64,000 nucleotides of DNA, taken from Lates calcarifer. Its lineage: Eukaryota; Chordata; Actinopteri; Centropomidae. The stretch lies in the NCBI RefSeq assembly GCF_001640805.2, contig NC_066847.1, positions 26,617,504-26,681,503 of the forward strand, read 5' to 3'. Under the pieces are notes generated by a model. It was not told the DNA's origin. It saw only the letters and a program-made list of their open reading frames with translations, and searched no databases. The position numbers were made by a program, and so were the translations under genes. Positions 1-34,210 of this stretch are shown here, one piece after another. How positions within the stretch are numbered: the first letter of the stretch is position 1; each line of letters starts with the position of its first letter.

Positions 1-164
1 GTCTACTTAAGTAAATCAAATTCCACTTAGCTCTTAGATATCTCATAACAAGTTTGTATCTGTGTCAAATACATTTAAAACCTGACACTGGCTAACAGAG
101 TAAATTCTGCAACACACATATATAAACAAAGAGAAAAACAGAATAAAAGCAGCTGACCACGTAC
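1..164 (-). other. Start of csmd3 intron after exon 20
   Basis: 164 bases of intron. Nothing else visible. Confidence 0.7.
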
Positions 165-353
165 CCACACACCTTGGCAGAGGGGCACTCCACATACGGC
201 GGCCACCTCCCAAGCATATAATTTCCTTTGCCCCCTGTAGACGATAGCCTGTATTGCAGTAGAACGCTAGCGAATCACCGATTCCAAACCTGGAGCCTGT
301 GTGCCAGCCGAAACGAGGTGTCCCAGGGTCCTGACAGGGTTCAAGATCGTACT
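165..353 (-). CDS. csmd3: csmd3 exon 20 of window: Sushi6
   Basis: The exon is 189 nt, phase 1 at both ends, equal in length to the Sushi5 exon. The peptide contains EYDLEPCQDPGTPRFG, then SLAFYCNTGYRLQGA, KEIICLGGGRRMW and SAPLPRCV. Four cysteines and the Trp are present. The acceptor is tttccag|ag and the donor gtgg|gtacgt. The gene continues downstream into CUB7, which lies outside the window. Confidence 0.95.
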
Positions 354-559
354 CTGGAAACATAATAGCCAAAAACATTAGCTGCTACTAATAAAAATGG
401 TGTCTTCCCCACAAAAATATATTACTAATACTCTATTACAATGATTCATTACTGACTGTATACTTGATATTGATATATACCCCCATATAGAAAATCACCC
501 TGTTCTCTTTCTCCTTTCAAGGAAACTCTTTGAAAACACAGCCAGCCAAAGAAAACAAT

Positions 560-690
560 ATCATAGCTTGTGGGGATTAACTGTCTTGCTCTAGGACATT
601 TTATCAGGTTGGGATACATGCCAACATCTTGAACCCTGGACGTCTGGATAAGGGATTGGCTCTCTAAAAACTAGGCCACCCTGTGTGCAG
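560..690 (+). repeat. Weak SINE-like segment
   Basis: The stretch ggattaactgtcttgctcta followed by ttgaaccctgg and aaactaggccaccct has the spacing and wording of CORE/MIR-type SINE bodies, strongly diverged. Boundaries and family are uncertain. Confidence 0.3.
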
Positions 691-1089
691 TATTATTTTA
701 AATGGGAAGTTGGTGGCCTTATCATTTGAGATGTAGATGCAACTCAGGCTGCGTGAGAAGAGTAAGGTCTTAATCCCAGCAGTATTCCTCTCACCGTCTG
801 TATGCAGAGCAATGTAGGCCTATTGATTTCAGCACAGCAACATGTTACAGCAGCACCCTAGTGTAGGATGTGACCTGACAGCACTGGCAAATTTTCATCA
901 AAGGTCAGAAAAGGTTAAAAAATGAATTCTAATCAGGAAATCTATAGATGCTAATTACAGAGTACGCAAGGACATACACACACGCACACTCACAAACTAA
1001 ATTTCATGAATATTCACGGCTGCTTAAGTTATGCTTCACTTCAGCGAACAGCAGGCAAACATTTAGCCAGAATGCTCATGAAGCAGACT

Positions 1090-1325
1090 CTCTCCTTTTT
1101 GACTTTACTATGTCTCTCTCTCTTGCTCTCTCCCTCACTCTCACTCTCTCTCTCTGTCTCTCTCCGCCCTCTCCATCAACCCTGCTCGCTCAGCATCACC
1201 ATCTGTCTCATCTCCTTTTTCTCCATCCCTCTCCCTAAGCCTCATATCTGCACATCTCTCCATTCCTTGGTCTCTACATGGGGGGGCCATTATTTCTTTA
1301 CCCCTTTCCCTCTGTCTCCTCAGTC
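1090..1325. repeat. Pyrimidine-rich (CT)n low-complexity tract
   Basis: Imperfect CTCT repeats on the plus strand. They give Ser/Leu frames on plus and Arg/Glu frames on minus that are not genes. Confidence 0.9.
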
Positions 1326-1739
1326 CTGAGGATACTGACCCACATGGCATGCTTTGATGATCACGGTCAGACACCCTCTACCTGCGTGACCTCATTGTCT
1401 CTTAATTATCCTCCTCTGATCGGCACAGCCTAAGGCACGGTTTGCCTTAAGCCTGCTCCAGTTCTGACTGACAAATCACTCCTCACATTACTTTATGCAC
1501 ACTTCAGAAAGGCTTACCACTTTTGATCTCATCACTGAATGAGTTGTCTTTTTTCTGTCTGCCTGTCACAGTATCTTTCATTTTTGCTTTCTACTCCTCC
1601 TACTTAACAACCTACCTCACCACATTTTTAGCATTTTCACTCCTCCTTTCTGCCTCCTCTACACAATTTATCTTCAACTCCTCCTTCCTCTTTTAAAACC
1701 TTCCCTGCCCATCTGGATTATACACCTACAAATACTTCA

Positions 1740-8053
<6,314 letters not shown>

Positions 8054-8242
8054 CATCACAAGAGGGTAGTGGGTGGCTCCAGAAGTGGTTCTTCTCACAA
8101 ACCAATGGTTCATCATGGCTCAGCCTGTATCCTGGGTCACACTGGAAGGACACCGTGGAGCCGATGGACAGGTCATGTCCTAAACGTACACCATTCACTG
8201 GAATACCAGGATCCATACAGGAGTATGTGTCCAATGTAACCA
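8054..8242 (-). CDS. csmd3: csmd3 exon 17 of window: Sushi5
   Basis: The exon is 189 nt, phase 1 at both ends, one whole Sushi domain. The peptide contains VVTLDTYSCMDPGIP, then IGSTVSFQCDPGYRLSH, PLVCEKNHFW and SHPLPSCD. Four cysteines and the Trp fit the fold. The acceptor is ttccctag and the donor gatg|gtatgt. An open frame runs past both splice sites, but the flanking residues do not fit the family and the phases require the splice. Confidence 0.95.
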
Positions 8243-8655
8243 CTAGGGAAATTAAGATGAAACATTTATTTCTTAAATATATTATGAGACAATTGTACAT
8301 CTTCCCCATGGCAACAAAATTTAAGTACTGTTGTGTTGTGATGTGTAATTTTTCCCCTTTGTCTTCTTTGTTCACAAACTTAATATAGAGTCTAGTTTTT
8401 TTCTGTTTACCTACAGGGCTTGTTGCCTGGTCATTATTAACAGATGACCACGACACATGTTTTCAATGTGTACAAGTATAGAATTTTCAACCCACTGTAT
8501 GTTTTTTCCACTCTTACACACAGTATGTTAGATTCTGTTGAACTATTTATACAGTAGATGTCTGCTCTTGCTTATGCAAATAAAATATGATTGTTGAGAA
8601 AGGTATATTGAAGTCATAAAGCATTAATGAAAAATTAAATGATGATTCTATTTTA

Positions 8656-8784
8656 GAATCGCTTTGGCGTGACCAACTACGGAAGCTCCATGACACCTCG
8701 TCTGTCAGTGACAGACAGGTCGAACTGTGTCTGGAGCACGCACCCTGTATAGTAACACAGTTGACCAGCCCCTCTCAAATCATT
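8656..8784 (+). repeat. Left inverted terminal repeat of DIRS element
   Basis: About 129 bp, pairing with the reverse complement of 12157-12298. The longest identical block is gaccaactacggaagctcca. It contains the internal palindrome ctgtcagtgacag. Confidence 0.85.
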
Positions 8785-9207
8785 CTCGCTTTCTTCCTGT
8801 GAAGAAACTATACAAGCTCCCTCAGCTCTTCCAGGCTAGTTTGGCTAGGACCACGTCACCAAACACAGTTTTTTCTATCTAAGTCTGGATTTGCTGAGCA
8901 AGTCCTTCACAAGAAGTTAACTTTACGGTTACACTAATGACTTGAAACAGTGTCTGCATCAAGGCAAGCTGTTCCTCAGCTACCCTGTATTTGATTACTG
9001 GTGTACCGGTGATTGTGTTGCAGTGTACCCTCCAGCTAGCATGTTACGGCAAGCCTTCGAGGGTCCAGCTAGCATTAATTTGTTAGCTGAGCCGAGTGCC
9101 CAGAGTTCTGCTAACATGTCACAGTGAGGAGCTAACTAGGGCTAAACTCCGTGTGCCAATGCAATCACCAACAGGCAGGCACCCTCACCCAATGTGCATA
9201 GCATGTA

Positions 9208-9651
9208 TTGGTGCTGAACACACAAGCGTCGCGGGTGGACCCCCAGTCATGTCCTCACTGTGTGTCTATGCCAGAAAAGATACTGGAAAGGCAGCTTAGA
9301 GTGGCGGTGGCCAACAACCAGGACCCAAGCTTGTCTGGAGCCACCTCAAAAGCCACAACCAGCACCCATCTGCCACGAGCTGCTCCGGGCTGGGCAGACA
9401 TCATGGATGCTGAAACTCCAGACACGCCCACACTTTTCGAGGAGCTCCTTGAGGGGAAAATGTGTGGCGAGAAGGCAGAGGGCAACGCCAACTCTGACCT
9501 CCTCGACATGGATGAGATGGAGGATGAGGAGGATGGCTCCACATTCCCAGTTTCACAGTCCAGACCCCCCAGTGCATCTGACACTGTTCCACCAGTGGAC
9601 CGCAGCTTATACAAGGTCCGCAAACGGGTTGCATCCAAGTTGGGGATTTAG
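9208..9651 (+). pseudogene. DIRS gag-like ORF (fragment)
   Basis: A 147-codon open frame includes CPHCVSMPEKILERQLRVA near its start and an acidic stretch DMDEMEDEEDG further on. This pattern is found in the first ORF of fish DIRS elements. The frame breaks near 9651 and similarity continues in another frame to about 9950. It is not a functional protein. Confidence 0.6.
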
Positions 9652-10399
9652 TGGCCGGCAGCCCAGGATGCTGAAGGGGCAGAGAGAGACCTCTATGACG
9701 GCAAGAGGCTCCCTCCAGCCCAGCTGCCAGTAAAACAACTTCTGCTGGCAGTGCCTGCCTGCATGAAGGAAGAAGATGGTAAGAAGGAGATGGTACTGGT
9801 CTAACCCATTCAAGAGTACCTCTGACCTCTGCCTACCTAGGAAGCATGTCCCTCGCCTCCCCAGGGACCAAGGCCTGGCTTTGCTGCGGCAGCAGCAGCT
9901 GTGAGAGGGAGACGCAAGGGTCCCAGACCACAGAGACAGGCAACCAATCAAAAGACTAACCAGCAGTCCAGGTCAGGAAACCCAGGACCATGGGGCAAAC
10001 ACTCCTTTGCTGCTGTGGCAGTGAGAAACCACCCCTCCCACCCCATGGAAGGGAAGAAGAAGCGTGCAACCTAGCACCCACAGCTCCTCTCTCTCCCCCT
10101 CCCACAAAGAAGAGAAGAGACGTGGAACAGAGTTCCAAAGTTCATGGTTCAGGGGCCCTGGTAAGTTTTGTCCCAGGTGTTCTCTCTGAGCCCATGTGAG
10201 CTCTGAGCTCATGTTTCAGAGGAGGAGAGTCAGGGACAAATAACACAGTGTCACCAAGCTCTCCCACAAATAAAGCTTGCCTTCTCGCAGCCAGGCCCAG
10301 GGCCAAGGGCAGAATGTTTTCCCCAAAACAAAATAAAAACAAACTCATGTCGTGCCCTGACTATACCCACAGGGGGGTGACAGGTAGCGCACATGCTTA

Positions 10400-10924
10400 G
10401 TGCACCAGTGGATTATGTCCACTATCTCTCAGGGGTACAGATTACAGTTCGCTATGAAACCACCCAGATTCAACAGTGTGTGTGGTTTCTGTGGCCAGGA
10501 GGGATGCTGCACATGTTCAAATACCCTAATAATGAAAAGAGCGATCAGAGCCGTTCCGAGCGAGGAAACTCAGCTGGGATTTTACTCCCATTACTTCCTC
10601 GTTGCAAAGAAAGAGAGCTCATCACGTCGCCCCATTTTAGATCTCCGTGTGTTAAACAAGCACTTACGAATGTACACTTTCAGAATGTTGACACACAAAG
10701 TGCTCTGTCGCTCGATCCACCCAGGTAATTGGTTTGTGACAATAGATCTCTCAGACGCCTATTTTCACATTGCCATTTATCCTGCACACAGGAAATTTCT
10801 GAGGTTCGCTTATCAGGGGCAGTGGCATCAGAATATTCTTGTACATAGACGATTATCTGATATGCTCCCAATAACGGGATCAGGCAATCAGAGATTCCAC
10901 TACGGTGATAGATCATCTCAGTGA
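10400..10924 (+). pseudogene. DIRS reverse transcriptase remnant
   Basis: The frame encodes RPILDLRVLNKHL, then FVTIDLSDAYFHIAIYP and HRKFLRFAYQG, the RT motifs before the catalytic aspartates. Immediately after QG the sequence jumps, in a different frame, to RIFLYIDDYLICS with YIDD at 10842-10853. About 50 residues that normally separate these motifs are missing, so there is an internal deletion. Similarity continues to about 11330 with LGLNINSLSYRFTVSE-like residues and several stops. Confidence 0.8.
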
Positions 10925-11331
10925 TCTGGAGTTCAGCATCAACTGAGCAAAAAGCTGAGTGGAACCCACACAATGTACAGAATATCTGGGTCTCAACATA
11001 AACTCCCTCTCCTATCGCTTCACGGTATCGGAGGGGAGGTTAGCTTCTCCCATACACTGCCTCTCCCTTTTCCAGCTGTGAAAGTTTGTGATGTTCAGAC
11101 TTTGCCTGCATCTGCTCGGCTTCAGTGATATCTGTTGTACATTTGGGGCTTCTGGGGATGAGGGATTTTCAGTGTTGGGTGGCCTCATTGCGCCTGTGCC
11201 CGCATCGTCACCTCAGGCGCAGGGTAAGAATCACCCCAACGTGTGTGGCGGCTGCCAATGGACAGACTCGATGGCCCTCACGTCAGGAGTCCCGCTGGGA
11301 ACGGTGTCATCCTGGATAACCAGGACGACAG

Positions 11332-11946
11332 ATGCGTCCCTATCGGGATGGGGGGGCGACCATGCTGGGCAGAGGGGTGAATGGCACCTGGAGCCCAGGG
11401 CAGGCTCAGGCTCACATAAACATCTTGGAGCTTTGGGCTGTGTTCTTTGCACTAAAGCATTTCCTTCACTTTCTCCAAGGTCGCCATGTCTTGGTAAAAA
11501 CAGACAACTCCATGGTGGTGGCATATATAAACTGCCAAGGTGGCACTCACTCTCTGCAGCTGGACAAGTTGGCTTGAAAAATAATCTTGTGGAGCAGCAC
11601 CAGACTTCTGTCTCTTCAAGCGTCACATGTGCCAGGCATATTGAACTGGGGGGTGGATCTCCTCTCATGCGGAAACCCCCTATACTGAGTGGACTCTCCA
11701 CCCTCAGGTAGTGGAACAGATTTGGCAGAGGTACAGCCAGGCAGCCATAGATCTCTTCGCCTCGCAGGAAAGCACCCACTGTCCACCGTTTTTCTCCTTG
11801 TGGGACAAAAACGCTCCCCTGATGCTCTAGCTCATCCATGGCCAAACGTGCTGCTCTATGCATTCCCCCCTCTCAGCCTGACTTCCCACTCCCTAGCCAG
11901 GGTGAGAGAGCAAGGCTTGTTGCTAATTATGATAGTGCCACGGTGA
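11332..11946 (+). pseudogene. DIRS RNase H remnant and following region
   Basis: The frame to 11577 encodes AHINILELWAVFFALKHF and HVLVKTDNSMVVAYIN, the RNase H core with the catalytic Glu and Asp. From 11689 a second frame encodes ALAHPWPNVLLYAFPPLS and SLARVREQGLLL, the DIRS region after RNase H. Residues of the form NAAGLPAQVIDTIQSAR follow near 12085-12130, and then the right terminal repeat starts with no recombinase between. Confidence 0.75.
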
Positions 11947-12156
11947 TCATCCAAGAACTGCAGAAATAGAACAACTTCTGGCAGGAGAGCCTTGACCTCT
12001 CCCCATACGCAGGGATCTTTTGTCCCAAGCGCACAGGGAGATTTACCACCCTCACCCAGACCGCCCGTGAGAGGTGGAATCTGAATGCTGCAGGTCTGCC
12101 TGCACAGGTCATTGACACCATTCAGAGTGCAAGGACACGGAAAGAAACCGGTCTGG

Positions 12157-12298
12157 AATGATTTGAGAGGGGCTGGTCGACTATGCCGTTGATGCTGTTG
12201 TTATACAGGGGGCGTGCCCCAGGCACAGTTCGACCTGTCTGTCACTGACAGATGTGGTGTCATTGGAGCTTCCGTAGTTGGTCATGCCAAAGCGATTC
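12157..12298 (-). repeat. Right inverted terminal repeat of DIRS element
   Basis: Inverted copy of 8656-8784, a few small indels longer. It ends with agcgattc, the complement of the left start gaatcgct. Confidence 0.85.
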
Positions 12299-14814
12299 CC
12301 ATAGTGAAACACCTCACTCTGTTATCAAAGAACCAGGGATTACATTAGGTATCCCAAAGTTTCATCTCCATGCAATCCCTTTTCTGTTAAATTTAAGCAG
12401 ATCACCCACTGAGAGAAGGTGAAAAGTGGATGTTCAGGGTGGTGAGGAGGAGTACAGGGTAGTAGTTTCATGGGGAGAGAGAACAGTGGGTATGACCTGC
12501 ACAAATAAACTTCCACCACTCCTGGTCCTCATAAAAATATTTTTGTCCACTTGTTTTGCTCCTAGAACGAGCTGGTAGCAATGCAAACTGCAAAGTGATG
12601 CCCCCATTTTTCCTTGTGATTTTCAGGACTGTTGTTTGGATATCTTCCAAGTAGAGTTGCTTTGATGCACTAAAAATATGCAGATTTTAGGCACTGACTG
12701 GCAACAGTTGTGTAAGCAGTTATCGGGTCATCGGTGGGTAGGCTATTCTAAGAAAGAATTATCAGAAACTGTATTTTTATTTCTTAATTGTGCTGCTTTA
12801 CAAACAATTGAATTGAACTGGTTAGCACTGTTCTCTTTCAGATGTGTCCTGGTTATAGTCCAACTTTTGGTGCTGCAGTAATTTCAGGTGACTGGCCCAG
12901 TCAAAGGACTCAGACATGTCAGAAAACAGTATCCTGTTTATTGTGAGATGTCTGTCTGGCATCAGTGACTGTGAGCCCGGTATGAAGTGTTTAAAAGGTA
13001 CAGTACACATTGTGAAATTAATGTAAAACAGCAGCTACTACACAAATGAATAGCACCTGAGAGACACAGACAAATTGTTTTGTATTCTAAGATCTGATAA
13101 GGTTCAACACTCCGCCGTAATTGTTTGTAGTCCACTAGGAGACATGTAGGTATGCTGAAGGGCCTGCACAAGTTATGTCTTTGCCATGTGGCATGGCATG
13201 AACAAAACTGATACAGTTAACAGTGTAACACAGTAATTATATACTATATACTACTTGTGAGCTATAGATTACAGTCATCAACATTAATAATCTGTATAAT
13301 AGCCCAGGCTGACTGATTACTGTTCTGTGATAACATGGCTCCCTCCTTTATATTGCTAGGCCTCTGAAGAAAACTTGTCTTGCTCTCCTAGAGTAATATC
13401 TGGTATTTTTAGTAAACAGTAACATATGAATTTTGCCTGAACACAATAGAGAAGTAGAGCATTCATTGATCACTGCCGGTTCTGGGCTCTGGGGTGCAGG
13501 AATTTGAGGGGGGGGATAATTCTCATTCAGCCCTGATCCTATGTCTGTAAATAACAAACAAGAAAAACTATATTTTTGTAACTAACTAGAACTAATACCC
13601 ATTACATACAAAGAGAATGATGTAGCGCTTCCATGCCTCAGTATATTCAAAGCATAATTCATAACAACCCTATTTTGTAAGACCAATTTTGCAAATGAAC
13701 TAGGCTCAGTTTCCCCAAAGCATTTCAGCAATAAGATATATCCTAAATTGCAATTGAAGAAGCTAATATGATCTTACTGTTATTGCTTTTCGATAGCCTC
13801 ATCAACAAAAGAGAAATGCACTTGAGAGTGAAACACAGTAAGACAAAGGCACTTGTGGTCTGCTTTTGGTCAATAACACAGACATAATAACAAACTCTGT
13901 CTTATGAATCACTTCTGAGTGACAAGCATAATGGTGCTAGTGCAAACAATTGTGAAAATACATCACACTACAGCCAGAGCATTTTTCCATTTGATTTTTC
14001 AAAGACCACCAATCCATGTATAATGATGTGCGGAAAAACTCCCCTGAGCACAGGAGATTTTACCATGGCGGTAGTTATTCAGAGTATTCGATTATATACC
14101 TCTGAGAGCTAAGAGTTCTCTTCCACTGCCCAGATTTTCTTAAGTAGTCTGTGCACTTGAAGATCAGCTTGCATCTTTAAAACTAAGGGCTACTGTTGTA
14201 CCTGACAAGGAGCAGTAAAGTACAAGAATACATTTGGATAGTCCAACAGTGAACATGGGTACCGGGACTGGGACAGGTCCCTTCCCCCACAGGCATTCTG
14301 TCTTCTGGGATCATAACTCTAGATAAATGTGTCTGATGTTTTGCCGCCTCCAAAATTCCACTGAACCTTTTGCTAAGCATTTGTTTAGATTTACAACACC
14401 AAATACTGAACCATTTCTTTTTAACCTCTCAAATAACAGGCCCTGCTAACATGTTTACAGTGGGGGTTTTAAACTTCTGCTCAACTTGAAACAATTTCGT
14501 AAAGTTCATCAGTTACCAGCTTCTCCAGTAGCAAAGTTGACCTTGGTCTCCCCCCAAAATAAGCAATATCTAAGATTCAGTAATGTCACTCTTCAATTTT
14601 TAATCCCTAAACGTCAACTGAATAAATTTTGTTTCATCCAGATAACCAAAGCTCTTGGCTCTGTCAGCTATTGTCACGTAATCCACCTGAAACACAATCT
14701 CAACACAGTTTGGTCTTGACACATAGTTTCAATTTGAAACTGATTGAATGTTTTTAAATACTGTGAAAAGTACTATGTAAAAGTTCTACATATATTATTC
14801 GAAAAAACTGTTTA

Positions 14815-16527
<1,713 letters not shown>

Positions 16528-16722
16528 CTTCACATTTAGGAATGAGCCCGCTCCACATCACCTTGCCTTCCTCCAGATGGCATGTGATGGTGTCAGCCCC
16601 CTGCGTCTTGATGAAGCCCTCCTCACAAGCCACAGAGATGGAGCTCCCCAGCTGGAAACTGTCCCCAAAGCGCCTGGCATTCAATGGTATGCCAGGGTCA
16701 GGGCACTCATTACGCCCAAAAG
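16528..16722 (-). CDS. csmd3: csmd3 exon 14 of window: Sushi4
   Basis: The exon is 195 nt, phase 1 at both ends, the same length as the Sushi1 exon. The peptide contains NECPDPGIPLNARRFGD, then SSISVACEEGFIKTQG, TITCHLEEGKVMW and SGLIPKC. All four cysteines and the Trp are present. The acceptor is attacaag and the donor gaag|gtacta. The acceptor was chosen because CT then completes the Thr codon left by exon 13. Confidence 0.95.
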
Positions 16723-22178
<5,456 letters not shown>

Positions 22179-22300
22179 CTTGTTTGGATCGCTGGCTGTG
22201 ATGATCCACACGCACTGGGAGTTACTCTCATACTGGATAGGGAAGTTAGGGGACGTAAAGGTCCCTGATGGTCCCTGAAGATTCGACCCACATGTTTTCA
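22179..22300 (-). CDS. csmd3: csmd3 exon 9 of window: CUB3, N-terminal part
   Basis: The exon is 122 nt, entering in phase 1 (completing Val) and ending on a codon boundary. The peptide begins VKTCGSNLQGPSGTFTS and continues PNFPIQYESNSQCVWII. It carries the CUB cysteine pair (KTCGS and SQCVW) and the NFP..Y motif. The acceptor is ctgttgcag and the donor aacaag|gtatta. Without splicing the frame would run into a stop about 12 bases past the donor. Confidence 0.93.
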
Positions 22301-25866
<3,566 letters not shown>

Positions 25867-25944
25867 TCAAAGACAGTTTGTTAGTGTTGTCCTTTCCTGG
25901 TAATAATTTTACCCCTCTGGATTTAAGCTCTCCAGAGCTTTTCA
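25867..25944 (-). CDS. csmd3: csmd3 exon 6 of window: linker between CUB2 and Sushi2
   Basis: A 78-nt exon, phase 1 at both ends, encoding about 26 residues. The peptide opens VKSSGELKSRGVKL and continues LPGKDNTNKLSL. It is rich in Lys, Ser and Asn, has no cysteine, and belongs to neither a CUB nor a Sushi domain. The KSRGVKL..GKDN pattern matches the linker known in CSMD1 and CSMD3 and helps fix the family. The acceptor is ttgaccag and the donor ttga|gtaagt, a strong site. Because the exon is symmetric and divisible by three, skipping it would leave the frame intact. The neighbouring exons join correctly with it included. Confidence 0.9.
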
Positions 25945-33963
<8,019 letters not shown>

Positions 33964-34210
33964 CAAATGGTTGGTGGTTCAGATCCCTCTACTTCCAGAT
34001 AATCCGACTTCTCCTCCATCTGAAATTCAGTGAACACCAGGGAGATGGTGTCCCCGGGATCTGCCAGGATGGTCCACTTGCACTCCCCACTGCTGCCCAG
34101 ACCTCCAGCACCTCCAACTCCGCCAGCACCAGGGGAGTCACCGCTGGGGAAATCAAAGCTGGAGATGAGTCCACTGGAGCCCCTCAGGGTGCCACCACAC
34201 GTGTCCTCCG
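33964..34210 (-). CDS. csmd3: csmd3 exon 4 of window: CUB2, N-terminal part with Gly-rich insert
   Basis: The exon is 247 nt, entering in phase 1 and leaving in phase 2 inside a Trp codon. The peptide starts AEDTCGGTLRGSSGLIS and ends DYLEVEGSEPPTIW. The cysteine pair (TCGG and GECKW) is kept. Between SFDFP and ECKW, at 34145-34083, lie 21 residues rich in Gly, Ser and Ala, where related CSMD proteins, as I remember them, have about eight (NEYHNNAD-like). The exon is therefore about 39 nt longer than expected. The Tyr before DYLE is replaced by Ser (KSDYLE). The donor is tttg|gtaagt and the acceptor gactgacag. The length stays in frame and both flanks are well conserved, so a coding change is more likely than a missed intron. 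Confidence 0.9.

Larger units (their letters stand above)
8656..12298 (+). mobile_element. Decayed DIRS-type retroelement with inverted terminal repeats
   Basis: Both ends carry the same sequence in opposite orientation: gaatcgctttggc, the stretch gaccaactacggaagctcca, the stretch ctgtcagtgacagacaggtc and ccagcccctctcaaatcatt (left 8656-8784, right 12157-12298 inverted). Between them, on the plus strand, are a gag-like frame, a reverse transcriptase with YIDD and an RNase H. Inverted rather than direct terminal repeats with RT and RNase H define DIRS-like elements. The tyrosine recombinase expected after the RNase H is not found. Many frameshifts and stops show it is dead. Length is 3.6 kb, shorter than typical complete fish copies. 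Confidence 0.85.

Noticed and set aside
948..1374. Several overlapping frames of Ser/Leu or Arg/Glu composition
   Set aside because: Translation of a CT-rich low-complexity tract.
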